Part shown: positions 26,585-34,892 of the stretch, in pieces
Layout of the letters: each line of letters starts with the position of its first letter
How positions within the stretch are numbered: position 1 is the stretch's first letter
Source of the DNA: Anaerolineae bacterium
Lineage (GTDB): Bacteria; Chloroflexota; Anaerolineae; 4572-78; J111
Assembly: GCA_023382535.1 (NCBI GenBank)
Contig: JAHDWA010000037.1
Span: 41,503-105,502, forward strand
Direction: 5' to 3'
DNA: 64,000 nt
Notes under the pieces: model-generated
Database searches by the model: none
Seen by the model: only the letters and a program-made list of their open reading frames with translations
Told to the model about the DNA's origin: nothing
Made by a program: the position numbers and the translations under genes

Positions 26585-27766
26585 TTAACGCCGGCCAAAG
26601 CGCGAGACTGCCACGCCGACCACCGCCACAGCCACGGCAATCAAGCCAACCCCGGCCATACCCCACATGGTTGACGTCAGTACAGTGATGCGAAAGTCGG
26701 CCGACTTGCTGGGGCCGTCCTCCGGCTGAGCGCGGACAGTCACCACATAGTCGCCGGCAATCGCCTGGTCAGTGGGTTGCACATTGGCCGTAACCTCGAC
26801 CTGCTGGCCGCTCGGTATTTCGGCAATCTGCTTTGGCTCAAACTCGACCTTCCAGCCGGCCGGCGGTGAAGCAGTCAGAGCGATATTTTGCGCCGGGGCG
26901 CTGCCAGTGTTCTGGACCACCAGCTTGAGCGGCGTTTTGCTGCCGGCGTTGGCCTGGCCGGAGAGACGCCCATCCGGGGCGGTCACGCTTAGTTCCGGCT
27001 GGCCGGTCACTTCGGCGGTTAGAGCCAGGCCGGCTTGAGTTTCACCGCCCTGGGCCATTACCTTGATGGGGTAGCTGCCGGCGGCCAGGTCGGGGAAAGG
27101 TTTGACCTCGATGCTCAGGTGTTTGGACTCGTTGGCGGCCAGGGGCAGGCTGGTCACATCCTGGCCGGACAGTTTGAAGTCAACTTGCAGACCTTTGGGC
27201 GCTTCGGCAGCCAGGTTGATGGTCATGTCTTCGTCACCCTCATTTTTTAGCGTGGTGTCAAAACGGAAAGTGGTACTCGGCGTGCCTCGCAGCGTGGGCA
27301 AATCGGCCTGAAATTTCAAACTGGGCGGCAGTTTATCTTTGATGATCAGTTCAATGGGCAGCTTGAGTGCGTCGTTATTTTGGCTGTGGCCGATCACGGC
27401 AAATTGATAGCTGCCGGCCTTGACATCGGCCGGCGGCTCTACCCGCAGTTCCAGCGAGGTATCACTGCTGGGGTCCACATAGGCCGCCTCGATGACCTTG
27501 CCGCCGCCGCGGAAGGCCGCCGTCCAGCCTTCAGGCAGGTCTTGCATCTCCAGGCGGACCACCTGCGGCGTGTCGCCGCCGCGCAGGGTCAGCCCAAAGG
27601 TGACATTCTCGCCGATGGCGGTCTCCTGGGCCGGATAAGGGGTAAAGAGGATCAATTTCTGGGGTGGATTTGGAACCTTTTGTCCCTCATCGGCCAGCCC
27701 CGGGGCTGCGCCGGCCAGGGTTGTCAACGAGATGATAAAGAAAACCAGGGGCAAAATGCGTTTCAT
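26585..27766 (-). CDS. Secreted, membrane-anchored NEW3-domain protein
   Basis: A 393-residue exported protein. Residues 1-25 form a signal peptide ending near GLADEG. The body consists of three immunoglobulin-like repeats in NEW3 (alpha-galactosidase-NPCBM-associated) style: LEMQDLPEGWTAAF, AEAPKGLQVDFKLSGQD, and ASPPAGWKVEFEPKQIAEIPSGQQVEV with VVTVRAQPEDG. Residues ~365-390 are a membrane anchor followed by Arg. It likely lies outside the cell and cooperates with the ABC-2 exporter. Transcribed divergently from the 28041 gene, across the region holding two 11-bp repeat arrays. Confidence 0.82.
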   Translation of the reverse strand: MKRILPLVFFIISLTTLAGAAPGLADEGQKVPNPPQKLILFTPYPAQETAIGENVTFGLTLRGGDTPQVVRLEMQDLPEGWTAAFRGGGKVIEAAYVDPSSDTSLELRVEPPADVKAGSYQFAVIGHSQNNDALKLPIELIIKDKLPPSLKFQADLPTLRGTPSTTFRFDTTLKNEGDEDMTINLAAEAPKGLQVDFKLSGQDVTSLPLAANESKHLSIEVKPFPDLAAGSYPIKVMAQGGETQAGLALTAEVTGQPELSVTAPDGRLSGQANAGSKTPLKLVVQNTGSAPAQNIALTASPPAGWKVEFEPKQIAEIPSGQQVEVTANVQPTDQAIAGDYVVTVRAQPEDGPSKSADFRITVLTSTMWGMAGVGLIAVAVAVVGVAVSRFGRR

Positions 27767-27836
27767 GGGGAACTCCTCCTGTAATAAGTTATTTTTATCC
27801 TAGGCAATTGTAACACCAACAGGGGGAGTTCTGTCT

Positions 27837-27880
27837 TTAAGACCAGCTCAAGAAAAGCTTAAGAGAATCTTAAAGCTGTC
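27837..27880 (+). promoter_or_regulatory. Array A: four tandem 11-bp TTAAG repeats
   Basis: Units in a strict 11-bp period: TTAAGACCAGC, TCAAGAAAAGC, TTAAGAGAATC, TTAAAGCTGTC. PhoB/OmpR regulators bind direct repeats on one DNA face spaced ~11 bp. Probable operator site. Confidence 0.7.
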
Positions 27881-27899
27881 CAACATCTCAGGAGCTGAT

Positions 27900-27943
27900 T
27901 TAAGGTTAGCTTAAGGTCAGGATAAGCTGGCCTTAAAGACACC
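27900..27943 (+). promoter_or_regulatory. Array B: four tandem 11-bp repeats before a small membrane protein gene
   Basis: Units TTAAGGTTAGC, TTAAGGTCAGG, ATAAGCTGGCC and TTAAAGACACC, followed 10 bp later by TATGAT (27954-27959), a possible -10. Lines up with array C base for base over most of its length. Confidence 0.75.
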
Positions 27944-28040
27944 CAAAACCTTATATGATATGCTCAAGGCATAGAAATTTGGTTATGACTGCCACAGGGA
28001 CAAACACCTGGGTATTCAATTCTAAGAAGTGGACGGATCA

Positions 28041-28256
28041 ATGCCATCTTTACAAACAGCACCGCTGCTTCTTACCATTACTACCGGGCTGTTACTAGGG
28101 CTGCTGGCCTGGGGGCTTTTTCTCAGCCAGCGCCATACCAGTATCCGTGATTTTTTTGAGACCCCCGATTACCTGCGCCTGGGGCTGCTCCTGCTCGCTA
28201 TCTTTTCTTTGGGGGCTTTTGTGGCTCTTGCGCTGGAGTTGGTCGTTCTGCGATAA
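28041..28256 (+). CDS. Small two-helix membrane protein
   Basis: About 71 residues with two hydrophobic segments (TITTGLLLGLLAWGLFL and LGLLLLAIFSLGAFVALALELVVL) joined by a polar SQRHTSIRDFFETPDYLR loop. Not recognised. It is the first gene after arrays A and B and lies before the cupredoxin lipoprotein. Start is ambiguous: GTG 28029 or ATG 28041, with no strong Shine-Dalgarno for either. Confidence 0.6.
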   Translation: MPSLQTAPLLLTITTGLLLGLLAWGLFLSQRHTSIRDFFETPDYLRLGLLLLAIFSLGAFVALALELVVLR

Positions 28257-28273
28257 CAGAAAGGAGGTAAATA

Positions 28274-28375
28274 ATGGACTCTCGTGATTGCTGGCTCATT
28301 AGCAGGGAGCATGACCCGCCTTCCGTTGCAGTCAATAGGGCGAAGCTACCCCATGCTCGTGTAATTCTGAGGTAA
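28274..28375 (+). CDS. 33-residue ORF with a near-perfect Shine-Dalgarno
   Basis: AGGAGG (28262-28267) lies 6 nt before ATG, followed by MDSRDCWLISREHD and ending at ILR. Not recognised, has one Cys, no hydrophobic helix. It could be a leader peptide for the lipoprotein gene, or a spurious ORF with a good ribosome site. It ends 75 nt before the next ATG and before a GC-rich stem at 28388-28411. Confidence 0.4.
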   Translation: MDSRDCWLISREHDPPSVAVNRAKLPHARVILR

Positions 28376-28387
28376 TTTTGGCAAGCC

Positions 28388-28411
28388 GGAGCGCAGCCTC
28401 AAGCGCGCTCC
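28388..28411. repeat. GC-rich stem-loop before the cupredoxin gene
   Basis: GGAGCGC pairs with GCGCTCC over a 10-nt loop. No T-run follows, so it is not a clear terminator; it may be an attenuating or stabilising leader structure. Confidence 0.5.
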
Positions 28412-28450
28412 TCCATTAACGAGTGATGCTGTGAGATTAAGGAGGATTCT

Positions 28451-30214
28451 ATGTCTAAGTTACTGCGAATATTTGCTCTGACCATTGCCCTGATGGTCGC
28501 TTTTTTACTGGTTCTGACTGCCTGTAACAGCACCCAGTCAGCGGTACGGATTACCCCCGCGCCGACGGTAGCCGTGGCTAAACCCGTCGCTACCCCTGCC
28601 GTGGCGACTCCTACTTCAGTGGCAACCAAAGTTGTTTCGATGACGACGGAGGTTACCCCTACGCCTCTGGCGGCCCAGCCGACCGTGACCCCGGTCAGAT
28701 CTTCATCCCTTGTGACAGCTACCCAGGTTGTCACGACTGTGGCAGAAATCGCCAGCACGCCGGTTGGCGTTAAGGCCAGTCCCACGGCTGTTAAGCCGGC
28801 AGCGGCCAAAGCCACTCCGGCGGCAGTCAGGCCGGCGGCCAGCCAACCGGCTGAAGTCGAACTCCAACTGGCCAAGAATGACAAGCTGGGGGAAATTTTG
28901 ACCGACGCCACGGGCATGACGCTCTACACCTTCAAAAATGACAAACCCGGCGAAAGCACCTGTGTTGATGCCTGCGCCAAAACCTGGCCACCGCTGCTGG
29001 TTGCCAACAAGAGTGACAAACCCCTCTTGAGCCAGAACGTAACCGGTAAAGTGGGCGTTATTGAGCGTAAGGATGGCGCCTACCAGGTTACTTACAACGA
29101 CATGCCGCTGTACTATTACGCTCAGGATACCAAACCAGGTGATACCAAAGGCCAGGAATTCAAAGAGCTTTGGTATGCAGTTACTATGACCACACCTCAA
29201 GCGTCGGAAGTTCCGGCCAAGCCAGGTGAGGCGACAACCTGGACCGTGCTGGTGGGCGGCGAAGCGGGCGTTGAAGAGCAGGAGGCCGGCCCGGCGGGGG
29301 CGTGGCAGTTTATGCGCTTCTACCCCGACACCATCACCATCAACGCCGGCGATACGATTGTCTGGAAGCAAAATTCGGCTGAACCGCACACCGTCACTTT
29401 TCTCAAGCCCGGCGATAAAACTGCACTCCTGGTCATCCCTGAGGGTAAGGACAGCCAGCGTATGATCTTCAATCCGGATGTCATCATGCCGCAGGGCAGC
29501 GCCAGTTATGACGGCGCGGCGCTGACCGGCTCGGGCCAGATGGGCGGCGAGCCGCAGTTCCCCAAGGAATACAAGCTGACCTTTACCAAGCCGGGCACGT
29601 ACGAGTATATCTGCGCCTTTCACCCGATGATGAAAGGCAAGATCATCGTGCAAGCGGCCGGCCAGAGCTATCCGCAAACCCAGGCGCAGATTGATGCCGC
29701 CGCCAAGGCACAGCTTGAGGCCGATACTCAGGCCGCGCTGAAGGTTAAACCGGAAACCACCCAGGCCGCTACTCGTGCCGGGACAAAAGGCAGTACGATT
29801 CATGAGGTAAAAATTGGCTACGGCGATGGGGTCATGGCCTGGATGCGCTTTAGCCCGGCCAACCTGACCATCAATGTCGGCGATACCGTCGAATGGACAC
29901 AAGCCGATACGGATACTCCGCACACCGTTTCTTTCCTGGATCAGGGTAAGGAACCTGAGATGGTTCTGGCCGAAAAACAGACCGCCGGGCCGCCCAAGTT
30001 AGTGTTGAATCCGGAGGTACTGCAACCGGCCGGCGGGACAACTTACAGCGGGCGGGGTTACTTTAATTCCGGTTTTATCTGGGGCACTAAAGATCCAACC
30101 CCTGGGCCGCGCACCTATTCACTCACTTTTGATAAAGCCGGAACTTACAAATATACCTGCATCCTTCATGATGGCATGGGCATGCGGGGCACCATAACCG
30201 TTAAGGCTAAATAG
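28451..30214 (+). CDS. Lipoprotein with COG4315-type domain and two cupredoxin domains
   Basis: A 587-residue exported lipoprotein: a lipobox LTAC with Cys25 follows the signal peptide, then a ~110-residue Pro/Thr/Ala/Val-rich tether. Residues ~140-240 match the predicted lipoprotein family with the YxxxxD motif (GMTLYTFKNDKPGESTC, YNDMPLYYYAQD). Two plastocyanin-like cupredoxin domains follow (~290-420 and ~450-587), each with type 1 copper ligands: PHTV His, then YICAFHPMM and YTCILHDGMGM. Likely an electron carrier at the outer cell surface. ATG follows AAGGAGG. Lies downstream of arrays A and B. Confidence 0.85.
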   Translation: MSKLLRIFALTIALMVAFLLVLTACNSTQSAVRITPAPTVAVAKPVATPAVATPTSVATKVVSMTTEVTPTPLAAQPTVTPVRSSSLVTATQVVTTVAEIASTPVGVKASPTAVKPAAAKATPAAVRPAASQPAEVELQLAKNDKLGEILTDATGMTLYTFKNDKPGESTCVDACAKTWPPLLVANKSDKPLLSQNVTGKVGVIERKDGAYQVTYNDMPLYYYAQDTKPGDTKGQEFKELWYAVTMTTPQASEVPAKPGEATTWTVLVGGEAGVEEQEAGPAGAWQFMRFYPDTITINAGDTIVWKQNSAEPHTVTFLKPGDKTALLVIPEGKDSQRMIFNPDVIMPQGSASYDGAALTGSGQMGGEPQFPKEYKLTFTKPGTYEYICAFHPMMKGKIIVQAAGQSYPQTQAQIDAAAKAQLEADTQAALKVKPETTQAATRAGTKGSTIHEVKIGYGDGVMAWMRFSPANLTINVGDTVEWTQADTDTPHTVSFLDQGKEPEMVLAEKQTAGPPKLVLNPEVLQPAGGTTYSGRGYFNSGFIWGTKDPTPGPRTYSLTFDKAGTYKYTCILHDGMGMRGTITVKAK

Positions 30215-30281
30215 CCCTGATACGGGCGCGTCAAGGCGTCGCGCTGACTCGATCATAGCTTGCTATTGATATAAATTCAGA

Positions 30282-30310
30282 GGCAAGCATGGGATTACGC
30301 CATGCTTGCC
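30282..30310. repeat. 11-bp stem-loop between cupredoxin and 30392 genes
   Basis: GGCAAGCATGG and CCATGCTTGCC surround a 7-nt loop. Overlaps a possible start at 30302, supporting use of 30392 instead. Confidence 0.7.
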
Positions 30311-30391
30311 CCAATTTCATCTCTCCCAGAGGCAGAAGCCTCCACGCCCAATCAAAAGTTGAAAAAATCAAGCCTTGAGAGGAGATTGACC

Positions 30392-30733
30392 ATGACTGAC
30401 GTAGCTGCCAGCTCCCCTTATGCCAAACATGTTGACTCGCTGCCTAAACTGCATTTTTTACTTTTTCTCCATCGCCATCCAGAGATCAGCGCTACCAGCC
30501 AGGAGTTTGCCGAACGATTGTATTTTGGCCATACCCCCCTCCTGGAAACCATCCTTGCCGAACTATGTCATGCCGGCCTGTTAGATCAAATCGAGGATTG
30601 TTATAAGCTGGGCCATGGTCTGGAAATTCAATCCTTTTTACAGAGTCTAGCCCACGCCTTTGAGGACCCACTCGCTCGTCAAAAGGTACTTGATCAGATA
30701 CGGTATCGGTCTACCGCTGCCCAGTTCCATTAA
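30392..30733 (+). CDS. Small winged-helix-like protein of unknown function
   Basis: 113 residues. LPKLHFLLFLHRHPEISATSQEFAERLYFGHTPLLETILAELCHAGLLDQIEDCYKLG reads like the helix-turn-helix and wing of an HTH regulator (second helix over residues ~33-50), then a helical tail. No ligand-binding domain. The start is set by GAGAGGAG about 8 nt upstream of ATG 30392. A regulatory role is plausible but not shown. Confidence 0.55.
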   Translation: MTDVAASSPYAKHVDSLPKLHFLLFLHRHPEISATSQEFAERLYFGHTPLLETILAELCHAGLLDQIEDCYKLGHGLEIQSFLQSLAHAFEDPLARQKVLDQIRYRSTAAQFH

Positions 30734-30738
30734 ACTCT

Positions 30739-30782
30739 TTAAGGTCGGCTTAAGGTTGAGATAATCTCGCCTTAAAGACAAA
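30739..30782 (+). promoter_or_regulatory. Array C: four tandem 11-bp repeats before the cupin gene
   Basis: Units TTAAGGTCGGC, TTAAGGTTGAG, ATAATCTCGCC and TTAAAGACAAA. Matches array B in order of units including the divergent third (ATAA) and fourth (TTAAAGACA). Array end is 108 bp before the cupin ATG; array B end is 98 bp before ATG 28041. Confidence 0.75.
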
Positions 30783-30807
30783 CAAAGTTATTCTGTGCTA
30801 TCTTAAG

Positions 30808-31452
30808 TCTAGAGCGTGTTATGGTATTACGACCTGTAGGGGACCCATTTACGGAATTAATTCATCGTTTGTAGTAAGGAGCTTAACTAATGCCTGCTAA
30901 AAAGGGCCATACTATTATTGGGCAGCCGGGTGAGGCCCAAACTGTTGCTCTTGGGTCTAACCGAGTGACCTTTCTTCTTTCGAGTGAGCAAACAGGACAG
31001 AAATATTCGTTAACTGAATTTGCGGCGGCCCCACCTCCAACACCTTCCGCGCCGGTGCATATCCATCATGACGCCGATGAAGTGGTCTATGTCCTGGAAG
31101 GCGAATTTCAATTTACCGTTGAGGGACAAACCATCCCCGCAACCGCTGGTTCTTTTATTCTGGTCCCGAAAGGCACGCCCCATACGGTGGCTAATACGGG
31201 TACAGAAGGGGGTAAAATATTGGTTGTCCTCTCGCCACCAGGCTTTGAGAGTTATTGGCGCGAGATGTCTGCCCTATTAGCAGCCTCCAGCGGCCCGCCC
31301 GACCCGGCCCAAGTGCTGGCCTTACAGCAAAAGTATCATATGGATACGGGGGGCCAGCCGCGTCAATTTACTCGTTGACCTGAGAAAAAGTAAATGGTGA
31401 TGCTCAAACAGGCTGTTCATCTTCTTACCCAAAGTTTATAACACGCTCTAGA
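30808..31452. mobile_element. Cupin gene bounded by perfect 15-bp inverted repeats
   Basis: TCTAGAGCGTGTTAT (30808-30822) and its exact reverse complement ATAACACGCTCTAGA (31438-31452) flank the cupin gene. No transposase lies inside. The ends resemble insertion-sequence termini, so this may be a small non-autonomous element or the scar of one. A clear target duplication beyond possible TA was not found. Confidence 0.55.
30890..31378 (+). CDS. Cupin-domain protein
   Basis: 162 residues with one beta-barrel cupin: PVHIHHDADEVVYVLEGEFQFTVEG is motif 1 (GxHxH-like, with metal-binding His-x-His and Glu) and FILVPKGTPHTVANTG is motif 2 (His). FESYWREMSALL is a typical C-terminal helix. Such cupins include quercetinase-like dioxygenases and sugar-binding sensors; no activity can be assigned. 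AAGGAG lies just upstream of ATG. Array C precedes it and 15-bp inverted repeats flank it. Confidence 0.85.
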   Translation: MPAKKGHTIIGQPGEAQTVALGSNRVTFLLSSEQTGQKYSLTEFAAAPPPTPSAPVHIHHDADEVVYVLEGEFQFTVEGQTIPATAGSFILVPKGTPHTVANTGTEGGKILVVLSPPGFESYWREMSALLAASSGPPDPAQVLALQQKYHMDTGGQPRQFTR

Positions 31453-31513
31453 AGTTAGATAACTCCTTTCAGAGTAGATTTGGTAAACTATTTTTATATA
31501 CAATGAGGTTACT

Positions 31514-33187
31514 ATGAACAAGAAACTGAATTTTATTATCCTTCCTTCACTGCTGGCTACATTGGCGTTGCCGGCGTGCAGCGGCGCGTCCATGTTATCG
31601 CTGGAATCAACACCTCTGGCTTTGTTAAAGTCAAGCCAGGCGAACCCTATTGCTGTATCTGGCCCTGCCTCGATAGAGGCCGTGGCCGCTGTGGAAGGGG
31701 CGCTGGAAAATATCTACACTACGGTTAATCCATCGGTGGTCAGCATCCAGGTCAGTCAGAGGGCCGACAGCGCCCCTTTAACCCAGATGCCTGACTTCCC
31801 TTTTCGTTTCTTCTTCGGCAATCCGCAGAATCCGGGTTTGCCCCAGCAGCAGTTACCCCAGGAACAGTTTCGCCACGGGGCCGGTTCCGGCTTTGTCTGG
31901 GATAAAGAAGGCCACATTATCACTAATAACCATGTGGTAGATGGGGCAGACAGCATCCGGGTGACCTTTGCCGATGGCAGTACAGCGGCGGCTAGCGTGG
32001 TCGGCGCCGATCCCGACAGCGACCTGGCTGTGCTCAAAGTAGACATGCCCGCCGAACGCCTGCAGCCGGTGGAAGTGGCCGACTCCAGCCAGGTCAAGGT
32101 AGGGCAGTTGGCGGTAGCCATTGGCAATCCTTTTACCCTGGAAAATACTATGACCGTCGGCATTGTCAGTGCCATGGGACGGCAGCTACCCGTCAGTTCT
32201 GGTAATGAGGCCCAAAACCTAGAACCTGCTCCCACCTACACCATCCCTGATATTATCCAGACCGATGCGCCGATCAATCCCGGCAACTCCGGCGGGGTGC
32301 TGGTCAACGACCAGGGGCAGATGATCGGGGTCACGGCGGCGATTGAGTCGCCGGTGCGGGCTTCGGCCGGGATTGGCTTTGCTATCCCCTCGAACATCGT
32401 CCAGAAGGTCGTGCCCGAACTCATTAAATCCGGCCAATACGAGCATCCCTGGCTGGGGCTGAGCGGCACGAGCCTCAACCCGGACCTGGCTGCGGCAATG
32501 GACCTGAAGGAAGATCAACGCGGCGCTTTGGTAATTGATGTAACGCCCGGCAGCCCGGCGGACCAGGCCGGTTTGCAGGGCAGCGACCGCCAGGTCGAGA
32601 TTGAAGGCGAGGCGCTGCGGGTCGGCGGCGATGTGGTTATAGCCATCAACGGCGAACCGGTCCATACCTTTGATGACCTGGTGGCCTACCTGGCCGGTTC
32701 CACCCAAATTGGCCAGAGCGTGAAGCTGACCGTACTGCGCAGCGGCAAAGAAGAAACGATCAGCGTTACCCCGGCCCCTCGGCCCACCGCTAACCGGCAA
32801 CAGGGCGGGTCGGAAAAAGAGGCCGGCGGGGGTGTATGGTTGGGCATCCAGGGGCTGGGGGTGACTCCCGCCCTGGCCGAGAAGCTCGGCCTCCAGGCTG
32901 ACCAAAAAGGGGTGCTGGTGGAACAGGTTGAGGTCAACAGCCCGGCGGACGAAGCGGGTCTGCGCGGCAGCTTCAAACCGACTACTATTAACGGGGAGGC
33001 GGTGACAGTGGGCGGCGACATTATCACCGCCGTGGGCGGCCAGCCGGTAGAAAGCCTCGCCGATCTGCAAAACTTCCTGCAGCAGGCCGCGCCGGGGCAG
33101 AAAATCACCCTGACGATCATGCGGGATGGCAAGTCGCTGGAGGTGAGTGTCACCCTGGCCGAACAGCCAGCCGGACCTGTATCGTAA
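31514..33187 (+). CDS. htrA: HtrA/DegP-like lipoprotein serine protease with two PDZ domains
   Basis: 557-residue envelope protease. Signal peptide with lipobox LPAC (Cys22), then a trypsin-like domain with His140 (TNNHVVDGA), Asp170 (DSDLAVLK) and Ser259 (NPGNSGG). Two PDZ domains follow (about 300-425 and 435-550) with the substrate-binding GLSG and VLVEQVEVNSPADEAG stretches. It would degrade or refold damaged exported proteins. A lipid anchor instead of a membrane helix is a variant. A 15-bp hairpin terminator follows. Confidence 0.93.
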   Translation: MNKKLNFIILPSLLATLALPACSGASMLSLESTPLALLKSSQANPIAVSGPASIEAVAAVEGALENIYTTVNPSVVSIQVSQRADSAPLTQMPDFPFRFFFGNPQNPGLPQQQLPQEQFRHGAGSGFVWDKEGHIITNNHVVDGADSIRVTFADGSTAAASVVGADPDSDLAVLKVDMPAERLQPVEVADSSQVKVGQLAVAIGNPFTLENTMTVGIVSAMGRQLPVSSGNEAQNLEPAPTYTIPDIIQTDAPINPGNSGGVLVNDQGQMIGVTAAIESPVRASAGIGFAIPSNIVQKVVPELIKSGQYEHPWLGLSGTSLNPDLAAAMDLKEDQRGALVIDVTPGSPADQAGLQGSDRQVEIEGEALRVGGDVVIAINGEPVHTFDDLVAYLAGSTQIGQSVKLTVLRSGKEETISVTPAPRPTANRQQGGSEKEAGGGVWLGIQGLGVTPALAEKLGLQADQKGVLVEQVEVNSPADEAGLRGSFKPTTINGEAVTVGGDIITAVGGQPVESLADLQNFLQQAAPGQKITLTIMRDGKSLEVSVTLAEQPAGPVS

Positions 33188-33211
33188 ATCTGGCTCAGTC
33201 GAGTGAAGAAA

Positions 33212-33247
33212 AACGGTAGAGATACTGCTGGTAGTATCTCTACCGTT
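33212..33247 (+). terminator. Hairpin terminator after htrA
   Basis: AACGGTAGAGATACT and AGTATCTCTACCGTT form a perfect 15-bp stem around a 6-nt loop, followed by AATATTT, a weak T-rich tail. It overlaps the upstream alternative start of tatA. Confidence 0.7.
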
Positions 33248-33270
33248 AATATTTGGGAAAGGATATCCTC

Positions 33271-33456
33271 ATGCCAGAAATCGGCATACCGGAATTACTG
33301 ATCATTTTAGTCATCGTCCTGATCATTTTTGGGCCGGGGCGGCTGGCCGGAGCAGGGACGGCGCTCGGCCAGGCCATCCACGAATTTCGCCGCACCGTCG
33401 GGGGTGAACCAACCGAAACCGGGCCAGGCGGGTCAAATCAGCCTAACGATAAGTAA
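33271..33456 (+). CDS. tatA: Sec-independent translocase subunit TatA/TatE
   Basis: 61 residues: a single N-terminal membrane helix [20 protein letters not shown], the invariant FGPxRL turn, then an amphipathic stretch [18 protein letters not shown] and a hydrophilic tail. This is the TatA pattern: it forms the pore component of the twin-arginine pathway. Start set at 33271, 7 nt after AAAGGA; the TTG at 33253 lies before it. No tatC is in the window. Confidence 0.92.
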   Translation: MPEIGIPELLIILVIVLIIFGPGRLAGAGTALGQAIHEFRRTVGGEPTETGPGGSNQPNDK

Positions 33457-33467
33457 ATAATCCCATG

Positions 33468-34886
33468 TCACGGCTGATTTGACGATGATAACCAGATGGT
33501 GAACCGGCTCCCCTGGCCGGGCCGGCTGTCTACCTCTAATCGTCCGCCATGGGCGACAATCAAATCCTGAGCGATGGTTAAGCCCAGGCCCATCCCCTGG
33601 GGAAAGCGCCGGTTACGGTGGCTGCGGTAAAATGGCTCAAAGATGTGCGCCTGCTCTTCCTCAGCAATACCGGGGCCGGTGTCGCTGACCCGCAGCCAGA
33701 CCGCTTCATTTTCCAGGCCGGCCTCAAAGGAGACTATCCCGCCGGCTGCCGTGTATTTAATCGCATTGCTCAACAGATTGCCGATGACCTGGGCCAGGCG
33801 GTCGGGGTCAATTTCCAAAATGGGCAGCGCGGCCGGGATTACGGCCTGCCACTGCAATCGTTTGGCCTGGGCCGCTTCCCGCCAGGGCGCGATGGTAGGG
33901 AGCAGCCACTCACTCAAGGCAATGGGCCGCCGGTTGAGTTCCAGCGTTCCCAGGATACGGTCGTGTAATTCGGTCAGGTTGTTGAGCAGCGGGTGCATCC
34001 GCTCCACCTCGGCCTCCATGCCAACCAGTAATTCGCGCCGAAAGGCTTCATCCCGGTCAGCCCCGTTCAGCAGCGCTTGAATAGCCGATTGCAGCGCGCC
34101 GACAGGTCGTCCCACTTCATGGACCAGGTTCGCCAGCAGCCGCCGCCGGGTTCCTTCCAGAATGCGCAACCGCCCGGTCAGGGTATTGAAGGCCCGCAGT
34201 AACTGCCGAATCTCCTCCGGCCCCTGCTCCGGCAAAGTAGCTAATTCTCGCCCGTAGGCTACGCCCAAAATAGCTCCGGTAACGTATCGCAAGGAGCGTT
34301 CCAGATCAAGGGCCAGGATCAGGCCGACCAAGGCCCCCAGCAACAACTCAACAACCAATACCCCCCCAATAAGATAGCGCAGCCGCAAAAATTGCTCAAA
34401 CACATTCGATAACTGATGGGTCAAGCGGACAATACCCACCACTTTTTGGTGGGCATCCACAACCGGAACTAACACTTCGGCAATTTCGACCTCCGTATTT
34501 TGGCTGTAGTTGATCCGGACAGTGATTTCATCGGCCAGCACTTGCGCCAAATTGGGTAGTTCCAAAGTCTGGCCCAGCCGTGCTTGATCAGCGCCTGCGC
34601 TGGAAGCCAGCAATTTACCGGCCGGATCTAACAGCATTACCTGAGATTTGTGATGGGCGCTAAAGCGGGTTACAAACAAGCGGGCACTGTTGGCATCCTC
34701 CCAGATATCAGGATGGTCACTGGCCAGGTCGGCGGTTAAAGTGGCCTGACGGGTCAATTCGTCAGACAGATTGGCCAGGAGAACTTGTGTTTCCAGCACG
34801 TAGATGAGGGCGATACCGACCAGCGGCACAATCACCAGCAGGGGCAAAATATGACTTAAGATGAGACGGGTCCGCAGACTGCGCAT
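33468..34886 (-). CDS. Sensor histidine kinase
   Basis: A 472-residue membrane kinase, partner of the regulator encoded 6 bp upstream. Helix 1 at residues ~10-30 (ILPLLVIVPLVGIALIYV), a ~130-residue extracytoplasmic sensor, helix 2 near 175-195 (GVLVVELLLGALVGLILAL), HAMP-like region, His box NLVHEVGRPVGALQ, and HATPase motifs LSNAIKYT (N), SDTGPGIAEEEQ (G1) and GMGLGLTIAQDL (G2). Ligand unknown. The only OmpR-type pair in the window and so the best candidate to act at the 11-bp arrays. Confidence 0.92.
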   Translation of the reverse strand: MRSLRTRLILSHILPLLVIVPLVGIALIYVLETQVLLANLSDELTRQATLTADLASDHPDIWEDANSARLFVTRFSAHHKSQVMLLDPAGKLLASSAGADQARLGQTLELPNLAQVLADEITVRINYSQNTEVEIAEVLVPVVDAHQKVVGIVRLTHQLSNVFEQFLRLRYLIGGVLVVELLLGALVGLILALDLERSLRYVTGAILGVAYGRELATLPEQGPEEIRQLLRAFNTLTGRLRILEGTRRRLLANLVHEVGRPVGALQSAIQALLNGADRDEAFRRELLVGMEAEVERMHPLLNNLTELHDRILGTLELNRRPIALSEWLLPTIAPWREAAQAKRLQWQAVIPAALPILEIDPDRLAQVIGNLLSNAIKYTAAGGIVSFEAGLENEAVWLRVSDTGPGIAEEEQAHIFEPFYRSHRNRRFPQGMGLGLTIAQDLIVAHGGRLEVDSRPGQGSRFTIWLSSSNQP

Positions 34887-34892
34887 GGGGGA

